Positions 49,457 through 60,655 of a DNA stretch of 64,000 nucleotides are shown one piece after another. Positions within the stretch are counted from its first letter, which is position 1. Each line of letters begins with the position of its first letter. The notes beneath the pieces were generated by a model. The model saw only the letters and a list, made by a program, of their open reading frames with translations, made no database searches and had not been told where the DNA came from. This DNA is from Alviniconcha marisindica (lineage: Eukaryota > Mollusca > Gastropoda > Provannidae). The stretch spans positions 490,001 through 554,000 of the forward strand of contig JABMCL010003576.1 of NCBI GenBank assembly GCA_018857735.1. Direction: 5' to 3'. The position numbers and the translations under genes are program-made.

Positions 49457-49562
49457 CGTTATGATGGTCACAGGGCTGTAGTGGAGTTTGTCCAGAGTTT
49501 TGAGCACCTCTTCTGTCCCCCGTCCATCGTACACACGGATTGTGGTCGTGTCTTTCTCAGCA
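49457..49562 (-). CDS. PPWD1: PPWD1 exon 6: WD repeat
   Basis: Acceptor TGTTGAAG; donor ACG|GTTTGT. Completes a Val codon, then AEKDTTTIRVYDGRGTEEVL and KTLDKLHYSPVTIIT (194-229). It aligns without gaps to the family's IFIYDGRG...KLHTSPLTQI segment when joined to exon 7. Confidence 0.94.
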
Positions 49563-49609
49563 CTTCAACACAGCAACAGCAATACAAATGCAGGTATATA
49601 CAATGTTCT

Positions 49610-49735
49610 CACACACACACACACACACACACATGCGTGTGCACACACATACACACACACACATCACACACACAGAGACAAAGGCATAAACACACATCCA
49701 GACGCACAAATATGTGCACACACACACAGGACACT
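49610..49735. repeat. (CA)n microsatellite
   Basis: Interrupted CA runs upstream of PPWD1 exon 6. Confidence 0.95.
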
Positions 49736-49891
49736 CTCTTACACAAATAAGTAACTTGTTCTTTTACGCCAGGTCAACCAGGCCAGCTATAATAATATCA
49801 GGGTAAAACACATTTTATCACAACAGAATTAATCAAAATGCTAAAAATATATACATGCTAAAACTGGAACATCATCAATTTAAAAAACAGG

Positions 49892-49949
49892 GCGGGGGGG
49901 TGGGGGGGGGGGGCGGGGGGGGGGGGAGGGGGGGGAGGGGGGGGGGGGA
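49892..49949 (+). repeat. G-rich tract
   Basis: About 58 bases of G runs broken by single C, T or A; strong G-quadruplex potential on the strand opposite to PPWD1 sense. Confidence 0.9.
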
Positions 49950-50269
49950 CTCAAACAGATCAAAAACATTATCACAATATAATAACTTTCCAAAAATGTT
50001 GATCTCTTTCAAGTAGTCAAATACGTAATCCAAAGATATGTCCTCGAATAACAATTAAAAACTTCAGTGACCAAGCTGTAAAGTACAATTCCCTTGCTTC
50101 AATAAAATCAGAACAAGTAAATTATGTGTGATGGTAAGCAGCTCATCACATGGGATGCACAGATGGCTCCTCTCCCTTCAATAAAAAGAAGTGTGTCATG
50201 TATGAGTGAAGCACATGTAATCATGCAACAGGACCAAAAAAACTCAGCCTGCTTTGGAAAGATCTTATA

Positions 50270-50690
50270 CAGCTTGTTGTGAGAATACTCGTCTCACTGG
50301 AAAGATCTCATGCAACCTGTTGTGAGGATATTCATCTCACTGGAAAGATCTCATGCAACCTGTTGTGAGGATATTCATCTCACTGGAAAGATCTCGCAAC
50401 TGTGTGGGTATTCATCTCACTGGAAAGATCTCATGCAACCTGTTGTGAGGATATTCATCTCACTGGAAAGATCTCATACAGCTTGTTGTGAGGATACTCG
50501 TCTCACTGGAAAGATCTCATAAGCTTGTTGTGAGGATACTCGTCTCACTGGAAAGATCTCATACAGCCTGTTGTGAGGATACTCGTCTCACTGGAAAGAT
50601 CTCATACAGCTTGTTGTGAGGATACTCGTCTACTGGAAAGATCTCATACAGCTTGTTGTAAGGATACTTGTCTCAACCTGATTGCCAAAA
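50270..50690. repeat. About 43-bp minisatellite, 9-10 copies
   Basis: The unit CTCACTGGAAAGATCTCATA followed by CAGCTTGTTGTGAGGATACT repeats every ~43 bp (50294, then 50337) in a PPWD1 intron. Confidence 0.93.
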
Positions 50691-51229
50691 CCTAAAAGAT
50701 ATTTGTTTACACATGGTTTTAGGTCTCAGAAGGGAATGAGCTCATTCAAGACATCGCCATCAAGGACATCGTTCGCAGGAGAATCTGGAGTCAAAATTTC
50801 CTCTCAAAAGGCAGTCAGACACAAGTTGCTGACAGAATTTTTGTGTGTTTTAGGGTGAGTAGCGTCTTCTTCTTTTTTAATTTGGTTAGGTCAAAATGGA
50901 CTGTAAGTGCAGAGAAGGTCCAAGGAACAATGTCAACAACAAAAAACATCATCAATCAGAGCAAGGTTAATTTTGGATTTCTTCAGGTGAGGTAAATCAC
51001 AGATGCCAAGAGATGGAATTCAGGACAGCAATTCTTTGAAAAGGTTCACATTTTTTCTGCTTCAAAAAAGCAACTGTAAGCAGGACTTTCTGGAAGAGAG
51101 TTTAGTTTCATGATAAATAAATACAGACACAATCATCCCAACACCTACAACCACCACAACACCCCCACAGACACATGTACACCTACACACACACACGTAC
51201 ACCTAGACATAGACACACACAACACTCAC

Positions 51230-51317
51230 ACAGCAAGGGCAGCAAGGGGGTCACCAGATGTGTAGATCCATCCACAACAGCTGGGAACATAACCCAGCTT
51301 CAGCATGTTGATCATAT
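51230..51317 (-). CDS. PPWD1: PPWD1 exon 5: WD repeat
   Basis: Acceptor TTCTCTGTGCAG; donor GCTGT|GTGAGT. Completes an Asp codon, then [20 protein letters not shown] and GDPLAALA (165-193), matching the family's [19 protein letters not shown] segment. Confidence 0.94.
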
Positions 51318-51399
51318 CTGCACAGAGAAACAAACACACCTAAAAAAACAATGTACAGCAGCCCTGAGATGGCCAGTCAGAAACAAAGCTGATTATGAC

Positions 51400-51660
51400 C
51401 AGCCAGGAACAAGGCTGACTGCCACCCTGCTATGACCAGCCACAAACAAGGCTGGCTATGACCAGCCACAAACAAGGCTGACTATGACCAGCCACAAACA
51501 AGGCTGACTATGACCAGCCACAAACAAGGCTGACTATAACCAGCCACAAACAAGGCTGACTATGACCAGCAGGAAACAAGGCTATGACTGAACACAAACA
51601 AGGCTGATGATGACCGAACACAAACAAGGCTGATTATGACCAAACACAAAAACGGCTGAC
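51400..51660. repeat. About 26-bp tandem repeat, 9 copies
   Basis: The unit GACCAGCCACAAACAAGGCT followed by GACTAT repeats upstream of PPWD1 exon 5; the units do not resemble the exon. Confidence 0.9.
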
Positions 51661-51896
51661 TGCCACCCTACTAATACTATGACCAGCCAAAAACAAGCTT
51701 GTTAATTCCCAAACATTGGCAGCCATACCATTGTTTGTACACAGGAAAATACTACACAGGAAAATACTGCACATACCGGCAGGAATGGGTAGCACTGCTC
51801 TTGCGGCTGCTGTAGCCTCGCCAAGGCAAAGCAACCCAAATTTCCCACAAGGGATAATGAAGTATAAAAAAAACCCAGAAAACAACGCAGACCCAC

Positions 51897-51992
51897 CAAA
51901 GTTGATGACATCAAAGACCTTGGCTGTTTTGTCATCGGACACCGTACAACACAGATCTCCACTGGGGCTCATAGCCAGATCAATCACAGCAC
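51897..51992 (-). CDS. PPWD1: PPWD1 exon 4: WD repeat
   Basis: Acceptor ATGTTTTCAG; donor TTTG|GTGGGT. Completes a Gly codon, then AVIDLAMSPSGDLCCTVSDD and KTAKVFDVINF (133-164), matching the family's VGDDKAMKVFDVVNF strand. Confidence 0.95.
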
Positions 51993-52197
51993 CTGAAAAC
52001 ATACCAATATACAATTATATATAATAACAATACAACACACACACATAACAATCTTGTCCTGTTATATATTTCTTACTAAAAATGTGTGCCATAAAAAACA
52101 CAAACTGCTCACATAAGCCAACTTAAAATGACTTTTGAACACAACACTTTTAAAATAGTCTTCGTAAACACACAGACTGCACTTAAGATGCACTTAC

Positions 52198-52301
52198 CAA
52201 GGTGACTTCTGAAATGCTTGACAAACTCAATGCCTTTCTCATTTGACTTTTTCCAAAATTTGACATGTCCATCGCAGCTGGCTGTCACCAGGAAACCATT
52301 T
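52198..52301 (-). CDS. PPWD1: PPWD1 exon 3: WD repeat
   Basis: Acceptor TATATTTTCAG; donor CTTG|GTAAGT. Completes a Lys codon, then [20 protein letters not shown] and [14 protein letters not shown] (98-132). The DGHVKFWKK and [13 protein letters not shown] blocks are diagnostic for PPWD1. Confidence 0.97.
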
Positions 52302-52697
52302 CTGAAAATATAAAATATACATGCATGTACGTATGTATACATGTATACATCATGTACTTTGGCCAGTCAGCACTAAACATCACAATAGGGCTGTGAGCTT
52401 GCAGATGCATTTCCCCTTTTTCTGGAGTCCAAACTCTCCGTTTTGGTCATCTTTTTTCATATATATGGTTTTTTATTAGGGTGAGGAGGAGAGGAGGAGT
52501 GTTTTAGCAAAATACAAAAACATCTGTCATCTGACAGATTATGTAAACACCTCCACTATGAAGATGTCATGACAGGGGAAACTGACAGACACAGTGGAAA
52601 GTCCATCCCACTCCCTAATGCGCCCCCCCCCCCCCCCCCAACCCATTAATGACTGAGACTGTGAGTAGTCCCAGTGTTTTAAAACTGTTCCACTCAC

Positions 52698-52800
52698 TTG
52701 GCCACAGCCAGATGTGTAATGGTGTCACGGTGCATGTAGCTGGTCTCATAGTACTGGGCTGTTGGCAGACTGCTGAGATACACCCGTTCAAACTCCAGCA
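52698..52800 (-). CDS. PPWD1: PPWD1 exon 2: first WD repeat
   Basis: Acceptor CTGTGTGCAG; donor CAA|GTGAGT. Completes a Val codon, then [20 protein letters not shown] and [13 protein letters not shown] (64-97), matching the family's [10 protein letters not shown] and YERSYMHRDVITH. Confidence 0.96.
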
Positions 52801-53155
52801 CTGCACACAGCAAAAAATACACTGTACACATTGATAAACTGACACTAGTGACAGTGACATAAACTCCAGCACTGCACACAGCAAAAAGTACACTGTACAC
52901 ATTGATAAACTGACACTAGTGATGGTGACACAAACTCCAGCACTGCACACAGCAAAAAGTACACTGTACACGTTGATAAACTGACACTAGTGATGGTGAC
53001 ACAAACTCCAGCACTGCACACAGCAAGAAGTACACTGTACACGTTGATAAACTGACACTAGTGACGGTGACACAAACTCCAGCACTGCACAGCAAAAAGT
53101 ACACTGTACACATCGATACACTGACACTAGTGACAATGACATAAACACCAGCACT
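52801..53155 (-). repeat. About 71-bp array built from the exon 2 boundary
   Basis: Five units (true exon edge at 52800; copies near 52872, 52943, 53014, 53085 and a degraded one near 53152). On the minus strand each holds GTGTGCAG|TGCTGGAGTTT, the acceptor plus the first 11 bases of exon 2. The exon frame stays open across a unit, unlike the other arrays. Confidence 0.92.
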
Positions 53156-53431
53156 GTGACTGTATACCGCAGAACATTTTTTTTTTTACTATTGTCTATG
53201 CACAGCAATAATTATAATGAAAAACTACACCATCGGATTCGGAAAAAAAGAGCCAGCAATAAAGTACTGTGAGTGATTTGTGTAACGTTCACGATTACCA
53301 AACTGGCTGTGCCACACTTCTCTGCTTTTTCATTCAAAGGTAATAGCAAGTAATACAAAACAAGGCAACCGCCAGTGGGTGACGTTTGACTGACGAACGA
53401 CATAACAAAAATTACAACTTTCATACAAAAC

Positions 53432-53621
53432 CTTTCTTCTTCTTTGGTTTTGCAGCCTCGCTAGGCAATGGTCCAATACATTCTTCTTCCTCTTCTTCTG
53501 TGATTTCCTTGTCAGCTGTAGTTTTTGGTTTTTTAAAAACATCTGGTTTAGGATCAACCCCTTCATCGTCTGAAGAGGATGACGAAGAATCGTCTCGATC
53601 ACGTTTTTTGGAGTCCGCCAT
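53432..53621 (-). CDS. PPWD1: PPWD1 exon 1: start codon and charged N-terminus
   Basis: ATG at 53621-53619 in the context CAAAAATGGCGG, a good Kozak site that also matches a YY1-type AAAATGGCGG element, common at housekeeping gene starts. Sixty-three codons plus one base: MADSKKRDRDDSSSSSSDDE to KPKKKK. The donor AAAG|GTTTTG is weak but gives [13 protein letters not shown] as in the family ([13 protein letters not shown]). An in-frame ATG lies 54 bases upstream (MSHTIGDWSRQLSRLETK); extension not favoured. Confidence 0.9.
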
Positions 53622-56600
53622 TTTTGTTTCGAGCCGCGAGAGTTGTCTGCTCCAGTCTCCAATTGTATGACTCAATGGAAAGACACCGGGGAGAACCTGT
53701 TAAAATTCTGTTATGATGTGATGATCTGTAGCTGATGCAGAAGTCTAGAGGGATAGGGCCTGGCGCTAGACATAACCAAAGTTTAAAGTCATACTACAAC
53801 AACCCACGTGGAGAACCACAGACATAGAATATGTCTGTGATGGAGAACTCAGAACAAGAATAAACAAAACAAAAGCCCTGGGAAGACCGAGAAAACACAA
53901 ATTAATTTAAGTAACGAGAAGGAAAAAGAAAAAAGAAAGAAAGGGAAAAAATTCAACTTAACAAATGGTTGAAAAAAGGAGCTAAACGACAGCCGTAAAC
54001 TGAGAACAAGAAACACTTACTGACTCGGTAAGATCTGCATTTAATTCAGTCACTGAGTAATACTGATAAGCTTTTTGTACGGCGCATTGTGCCCTAGATC
54101 TTGCGAGGGATCATGCGCCATAGAAATGTCCATTATTATTATTCAGTATTAGCAGTAGTAGTAGTTTCATAGTTACACCAAAAATCGGCTATACTGACTC
54201 AGTGCTCCGCAGGCGGAGATACTGCAGCAAGCCAGTGTAGTTCAGTCTGGGTTCCAGTCTTGGGTTGATCAGAACTGGAAACCCAGGCTACGATTCTGGC
54301 CGGTCCTCAGAAATGCGACAGGACTGAAGATGGCTTAGGTTTCACTTGTCCGATCCCCGATGGAATACGGTGCCATTGTGTGGGATCGGCCTCACCCCCA
54401 GAAGCGCCATTCAGTGACAAGCTTAAAAGCCGTACCGCAGCGCCGAAGAGCACGCTTCATCAAGGACTACTCTTCTCGGAGCCGGGATCAGAAGAAAAAT
54501 GAGCCCTTAAAATAGCTTGAAAGAACAGAACCCCTTAAAAGAGGAAAGCCTAAGAACAATTCTTTAAAATGCACAAGAACAATTAAGTCCTTAAAATACT
54601 ACTGGTGACAGTTTCTCTTATCATAGCATGGACTGGTTTCTTTCTAGGAGAGTTTCTATAAGTTTCTATTGTACGCCTCATGCTGGAGTCTTTTCATTGT
54701 AGGGAGTTTCTTTTTCTGCAACAACAACAACAACAACAAAAACGGGGGTGGGTTGAGAAAACGCTAGACTTGAAGTAAAGAAAATGAACATAACTGAGTG
54801 ATGTTGCAGTCCAAAGTAGAGGTGCCGAAAGTCCCATCACAGGTTCCACAAGGTCACAGCAGAGACGACAGCAGTAGGTCCTGAAATAAGGACAAACATG
54901 AAGGCTTCCCGTTAAACCATCATTGCAATAACTAAGGAACTTACAGACCAAAACAATGAATCGATTAATAACTTAATCGCTACAACATCCTCTGAACTAG
55001 AAGGTGCTTAACTGAGGCAGTGCAGAGGTAAAATGGGTGCCCACCACAGGTTCCAGAGGATACAACTTTGTCTGCAGGTGGTCACATTTTGGCCTTGAAA
55101 GTTTGCGCCTGCGTGTGTGGGAAGGGGTGTGGGGGTGTATGGATGTGAATGTGGGCCCTAAGTGATAGGATGAGTTAGTAATTAGATTTTAACGTCCAGT
55201 CAGATAGGATGAAGATAGTCTCTGCCACCCTCAACACTGTGACTGGCCTACTGCTCAATCTCATGTACCTTGTCGTCTGCTGGGAACATCACGTGACAAT
55301 CTTTGCCTGCTCGATTTGAATCATCTGTTCAATTTCACAATCCACTCAACTGTAACTGTTAAAACTGAATCGATAGGATAACCAAACCTCGGTTGGAGAA
55401 TAATGACTATTAGCATAGACTGTGTTACAAGATTACTGTTTTAGATGTTCTGTGTTTACGTGTATTGTTGGCCGGCTTCTCGGGGTTTGTCAGCAGGCTT
55501 ATGGATACACCGCGCGGAACAATGATATGAAATTCTTTGTCCTTTGCTTTCTGTAATGAAATTCTTTGTCCTTTGCTTTCTGTAACACTGTTAGCTAAGT
55601 GTTTTCTTTGTCCCGTGTTTGTCTGCGTCAGTAAAAAAAAGACAAGATGCGTATCATTATTATCTGACGGTGAAAAGAATGAATATGGGATTAATTCTTT
55701 GTGATCGTGAGCATTCAGCTGCACAGTGTAAAAACGCCGTCATCGAAGACTGAAGGGTTTGTTGTCATTTTACGCTCAAAGCTGGATCCATACCAGGATA
55801 AATAATGCACACAATAGGTTTCCTTCGTTTTCCCACCGCGGAATGAGAAATGCTTGTCGCATAAATTTTGTTGGAGCCAGCTATGATAAAAATTGACACA
55901 TCTCGTGTTCTTATTTCGTGGTAACCCATTCAGACCCATTGTGTAAGCTCTTTTTCTATATATAGCCCTGTCAGTTTCACCTCCTCAAATGTTATACAAT
56001 GGCATGGTATTGAGTGTATTGATAATATGTATCCGGTCTACACACATTCTCTCACACACAAGCACTGACACATACACAAACGTACAAACACTCACGCAAT
56101 AAAGAGGGACAGAACTGACAGGGGTAAATGTGGATATTCAGTTCCCGCAGTGACGTGCGTACTTTCCATCTCTAAGTATTCGCTTTTCACCTGCAGGAAA
56201 AGTGCGAATCTGCTGCAGCCACCGTGAAACTGGTCCAGGAATGTCCAGTATAGAATTCTTCTTCCTGTGAAGTGACCGCAGTCATCGTGTTGGTTATTTT
56301 GTCACTTTACGTAGGGTCAGCAGCGCAAGTTGACCCACTCCTTGCATATTGCTCCGTTTCGACTTGGCATGATTTTCTTCTTTTTATACTTTTCAAACCA
56401 AAAACGCTTGCTTGACAGTCTCTACCATTTTAGTCTGCAATTTTGTGTCAGTTGTGAACGGACTCCGTGCACAGGGCGCACGACAAATGTGTGGTTCTAG
56501 ACATTGCGCAGTTCAGTTGAATTCAGTGTGCAGTTCAGATCCACTCTGTAGTAGGCCTCGGGGTCAAAGTTTGCATGTAGATTTACAATAACATTATCTT

Positions 56601-58022
56601 AACTGTCATCACTATATTGCATGTCACACACAACCCGCGTGGTTTCTTGCAAAGGAGCTACACCATACAAATGTAGCACACGTGTGCGCATACACACATA
56701 CACACGCACGAACATTGCAGTCTGACTCCATGCGAAGAGAAGTGAGAGGAAGAAAGAGGGAGAGTGAGAGAGAAAGAGAGAAGAGAGAGGGAGAGAGAAA
56801 AAGAGAGAGTGTATGTATATGCGTGTAGGTGGTGGGGCCCGATGAAACAGCAAAAGAAACCAAGCATTTGGATACAGTTTACATGCACCGTTCATTCTTT
56901 CGTCTCATTTTAGTTGACAAAACAGGTCAATACTGAACTTTTGGTCATCAGTTTACACCACAACGGCTACAGATGTTGTGATAACATTACAAAGGCCAAA
57001 GGCCTACCGCATTTTGTGATATTTCCCCCGTTTTCTTGCCGTTAAAACTGAGTCTGTTTCAGTCAACGTTCTCATGCACTGTGGCACGAGTTGATGATGT
57101 TGAATAACTTAAAGAATACAAAACTTCTGTCGGGCATTTTGGCTGCTCGAGGAAATGTCAGAATGACGGAGATTATTCTGACAATCACTCAATGTGTGTG
57201 TGTGTGCGTGGGAGTGGGTGGGTGCGGGGGGTGGGGAGGTGGGGGGAGAGCGTGTGTCAGCATGCGGGGGGCGGGGGTGTAATGATGGCTACCATCTTTC
57301 CAAAACGTTGATTTTCAACACACAGGATGAAAAATCTTGTCAAAAACTGCTGACGATATGTGTATTTTAAATTCCATTCCTATCCACAGGGCCATCGGGG
57401 CCCCAGCCTAGATTCAAACCCACAGACTCTTGATCCCGAATATAAAGTCTGAACCAAACCCAGACTTCTCATGGCCAGAGAGAGACACCTTTGCCAATCA
57501 TCCTATTGTGCAAATTGTTAAAAACAACAACAACCACATTACATCAACGTTACAAGTTGAAATCTGAACAAGTTCATTACAATGAGGTATTATCCAACAA
57601 TATGGTTGAGGATTATGTCAAGAAAAAGATTGCTGTGTCATCACGATAACCACATGGGAAATAGCACAGAACAGTGTAACAGTCTTGTTGGTGATAGAAT
57701 ATAAGAGAACAACACACAGAACACAAGTTTGATTCAGTTTGTGATGTATTCAAAAAATGACCACATACAGGAATTCTTTTCTCTTCTCTAACACACACAC
57801 CCATGCATGCATGCACACAAACACATTCATATGCACTCACTCTCAAACACATACACATGCCTGCACATATACATGTATGTACAGCACCTGCACCCACACA
57901 CTCACATCTGCATACATATAAATGCATCTACAACACCTGTACACACACACACCTGCACCCACACATGCATGTACGACACACACACACATTCTGTCTCTCT
58001 GTGACACTTCCTCTCATCCAGG
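53622..58022. other. Spacer between PPIE and PPWD1
   Basis: About 4.4 kb that must hold the PPWD1 promoter and 5' UTR and the PPIE 3' UTR. No coding segment is supported. It contains an interspersed-repeat tail near 54075-54140 (GCGCC...ATTATTATTATT), a GA-rich tract (56735-56810), a GT tract (57190-57215), a tRNA-like SINE head (57395-57475) and a CA-rich stretch (57790-57990). Confidence 0.6.
57395..57475 (-). repeat. Possible tRNA-derived SINE head
   Basis: On the minus strand a TGGTTCAGACT (weak box A) is followed by GGGTTTGAATCTAGG (box B-like). No body was recognised. Confidence 0.4.
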
Positions 58023-58091
58023 TCAAACTAACTCTCCACAGTTTGCGATAGTGACTTTGGTTGTGGGTTTTCCTGCTTTGGTTCCGCACGC
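58023..58091 (-). CDS. PPIE: PPIE exon e7 (last)
   Basis: Acceptor TTCCCCACAG; twenty-two codons ACGTKAGKPTTKVTIANCGE, LV, then TGA at 58023-58025, phase 0. Aligns with the family's final KPKQKVIIADCGEYV. A decayed second copy is at about 59957-60023. Confidence 0.95.
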   Translation of the reverse strand, partial: ACGTKAGKPTTKVTIANCGELV

Positions 58092-58358
58092 CTGTGGGGA
58101 AACAAACAAACAAAAATATCAGTTCTAAACCTGCATCAAAAATCTACTTGGTCTTGACACTGAATGGAAGGAGTAAAATGGGTATTAAAATAAACAAGAG
58201 GATTAGCTGAAATTGAGACATAACAGAAGGCCATGTTAAACATCTTATAATGATCATCTTACACCTTTGTTAATCCTTAAAAGTTCATTAACAGAATTAC
58301 CAGGACAGATATACTTCTGTCAGGTAATGTAAGTAGCAGAGAAGCAATCACACCTGAA

Positions 58359-59270
58359 ATTATGAGCTGGTTTGGCCTACTGGTAAGGCGTTAGGCTGGT
58401 AAGCAGAGGGACCTCAGTTTGGTTTTCCTCTTTGGCTTTCCTCTCTCTTGAAAAAGGTTGTGGTCTATGGACACTGGTCTTGTGACTCTGTTCTTTACAA
58501 TTAAACATTAAAATGGCACCCATTGCTGCCCAGCTTAAAGCCCATTCTTAACTGGGCGAATGTTTGTTCGCTGAACATACTTCGGACAGTTCGATGAACT
58601 ATGATTTGTTTCTTAATTGAACTTTTAGTTTGCCGAACATGGTTTGGACAGTTCAAAGAATTTACTTGTTCTCAAGTGGCTTGTAATGAGATACAAGCTT
58701 CAGCCCAAACTTGCAGCAGATGCGCAGCAGACAGCATGATCGAAAATGTAGGCTAAAGTCATCAAGTCTAGTCAATATACTTTAATCATCCCTCACAGGG
58801 TAATTCAACTAACTACTATCTCATTCTGGGTCCCGAGACAAGGCTGCGCCTCCCACAAGTCAACAAATAAACAAATTCCCTCCGAAGTGAGTGAAGAACC
58901 TAGCGACACCATCATCCATTTTTATTTTTCTTCATCCACAGGAGAGCTCTGCTCTCAGCCAATCAGAGGCAATGTTCGTTGAATAGGGCGAATGTTCCCA
59001 GAACATGTTGAGCGAAGCTTTTTGGACCCCGAATATAGCTTCGACAAATACTTCCAACTAGGTTCGCGAAGAAAGGTTCGCCCAATTAAGAACCAACTAG
59101 GTTTGTGAACAAACATTCACCCAATTAAGAACGGGCTTAACGCAGGAGTCATTCTGGTGGTGACTGTCCGTGATAGGCACAGCTTCCCTCTTCCCCCACC
59201 TCCTGGGATCTCAGTCCCCACTAGTACCTCTTCGGAGACAACTCGGCATTAAACCAGTTTAAACCAACCA
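58359..59270 (+). repeat. tRNA-derived SINE, family A, split by a MITE
   Basis: The head GGTTTGGCCTACTGGTAAGGCG (box A-like) and a box B-like CAGTTTGGTTTTCC are followed by the same body as at 3388-3640. The body is interrupted at TTAA (58535) by a 598-bp element and resumes at 59141 (CGCAGGAGTCATTCTGGTGG). An (AACC)n-like tail ends it near 59270. Confidence 0.75.
58535..59140. mobile_element. MITE with TTAA duplication and ~36-bp inverted ends
   Basis: 598 bp flanked by TTAA (58535-58538 and 59137-59140). The left end AGCCCATTCTTAACTGGGCG, continuing AATGTTTGTTCGC, matches the reverse complement of the right end (GCCCGTTCTTAATTGGGTG, continuing AATGTTTGTTCAC) with one indel and about four mismatches. 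A second degenerate copy of the end lies just inside the right terminus. No open frame, so non-autonomous. TTAA targeting suggests a piggyBac-like mobiliser; that assignment is inference. Confidence 0.88.
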
Positions 59271-59385
59271 ACCAACAACACCTTAAGTATCACCCGTAGG
59301 AAGCACTTTAGTCAGCTTTCTGCCCTACAGCATTCTGGGCTTGTTTAGCGATGAAGCACTTAAAACATTTTCTTCTTATACTCAC

Positions 59386-59452
59386 CTCCATTTTGCGGAC
59401 CACATCCATGCCTTCAATCACTCGCCCGAACACAACATGCTTTCCGTCTAAC
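59386..59452 (-). CDS. PPIE: PPIE exon e6
   Basis: Acceptor GTGTTACAG; donor GAG|GTGAGT. Completes the Trp codon, then [20 protein letters not shown] and ME. It holds the conserved cyclophilin W-L-x-G-K-H-V-V-F-G block with the active-site His. Phase 1 to 0. Confidence 0.96.
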
Positions 59453-59699
59453 CTGTAACACCCAAGTTAAACAGGCATGGAATAGTCTTGAAATTGCACT
59501 GATAAATCCCTTGCTTACATAACAGTAGCATGTGTAGGATTTCTCACTCCAAAAAATTACTGGCTTCAGTTCAGACAACTGTTTGAAAAATCACACGAAT
59601 GACCAACATGCATAATAAATAAACAACTAATAAATAAACACACCCAAACAGTCTTTTACCAAAATAATTCTCTTTTCTCTCTCACATATACACCCACAA

Positions 59700-59955
59700 A
59701 ACCACACTCTCTCTAACCCACACAGTGACACACATACAACAGTGACACCCCTTCTCTGCCCTCTGACATCCAAAGATACAACAGTGACACTCTTTCTCTG
59801 CCTTCTGACATCCAACAACACTCTCTCCAACCCACACAGTGACACACATATATCAGTGACACTCCTCTCTCCCCTCTGACATCCAACAACACTCTCTCCA
59901 ACCCACACAGTGACACACATACAACAGTGACACTCCTCTCTCCCCTCTGACATGC
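59700..59955. repeat. About 70-bp tandem repeat, 3-4 copies
   Basis: Units contain CTCTCCAACCCACACAGTGA and CACACATACAACAGTGACAC. They lie directly beside the decayed copy of the PPIE last exon. Confidence 0.88.
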
Positions 59956-59956
59956 A

Positions 59957-60095
59957 GTCAAACTCTCTACAGTTTGCAACAGCCACTGAAAACGTTTCCT
60001 GCCTTTGGTTCCACGTGCCTGTGACCTTAATTTATCAACTGTGGGTTCAAGATGCTGAACAACAGCATGCTTTCCACCTAACCTGCAGCAACAGC
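59957..60095 (-). pseudogene. Decayed copy of the last two PPIE exons
   Basis: On the minus strand CTGCAG|GTTAGGTGGAAAGCATG (60087 down to about 60065) matches the start of exon e6. About 40 bp on, CACAG|GCACGTGGAACCAAAG then CAAACTGTAGAGAGTTTGAC (60023-59957) matches exon e7 with indels. Both copies keep AG acceptors but e7' is frameshifted and its stop is lost. The true exons are 1.3 kb apart; the copies only ~40 bp. Confidence 0.75.
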
Positions 60096-60359
60096 ACAAC
60101 AAGCCACAGGCCTCTCTTCTTCACCGCACCCAAAGAACTGGTCCCACTAAAGCCAACCAAGTTGATGGACCTACTCTTAAGGACTGAGGATGTACTTTTG
60201 TTGTCTGCTTGACTTTGGTAGTGTTTGTGTACCTTGTATTTACTCATGTGCCAGGTGAGAGTCACCGCAGGTAATTCAGGGCTGCATCATTGTGTTCATG
60301 TGATGGCTTTTGGGTGCTCATTAACTCCCTTGTTTGTGGATTCCACCCAGCTGAGATTA

Positions 60360-60520
60360 AGGATAGACGGACAACTGGGTTTTAATGCCCTGTCAAGCCT
60401 GACGGTATGAGGGGAGCAGAAAGATGGGTTACCATCCAAGCAGGTGTTTGAACCTCAAACCTCTTCATCCTGAGTACACTGTTTGAAACACCAGTCCCAC
60501 ATGCTGTGCGCACAATAACT
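60360..60520 (-). repeat. Possible SINE fragment
   Basis: On the minus strand GGTTTGAGGTTCAAACACC (box B-like with one extra base) is followed by a TCAGGCTTGACAGGGCATTA segment that resembles the dispersed TTTTAACGCC(C)TGTCA pieces near 15551 and 55185. No clear box A. Confidence 0.35.
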
Positions 60521-60579
60521 CTACCAGTAATTACAAAGCTTGTGACTGAAGGATCAAACTGTTCTTGGCACATACGTAC

Positions 60580-60655
60580 CAGTCTGTCTTGGCTGTGGTG
60601 AGGAAGAACTGGGAACCGTTGGTGTTGGGGCCGGAGTTGGCCATGGACAGATCCC
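60580..60655 (-). CDS. PPIE: PPIE exon e5
   Basis: Acceptor TCTGTTGCAG; donor CTG|GTACGT. Encodes [25 protein letters not shown] plus two bases of Trp. It holds the [14 protein letters not shown] active-site signature. Confidence 0.96.

Larger units (their letters stand above)
38378..53621 (-). other. PPWD1: PPWD1: WD-repeat spliceosomal cyclophilin, complete
   Basis: PPWD1 is a nuclear peptidyl-prolyl cis-trans isomerase with N-terminal WD40 repeats, found in spliceosomal complexes. Sixteen coding exons with consistent phases sum to 1935 bp: 644 residues plus stop, against 646 in human. Layout: charged Ser/acidic N-terminus with ECIGPLPSEAAKPKKKK (48-63), WD40 region (about 64-400), linker with MFTQREPDD and FNEKPSKEEVLAATQ (about 450-481), cyclophilin domain (about 486-644). 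Residues equivalent to cyclophilin A R55, F60, M61, Q63, Q111, F113, W121 and H126 are all present (R533, F538, M539, Q541, Q589, F591, W599, H604), so catalytic activity is likely. The start was chosen because MADSKKRD has a good Kozak context and gives the family length; an in-frame upstream ATG exists at 53673-53675. Confidence 0.96.

Noticed and set aside
48423..49534. Several open frames up to 267 codons
   Set aside because: They come from a 27-bp minisatellite beside PPWD1 exon 6; only 49457-49562 (-) is a real exon.
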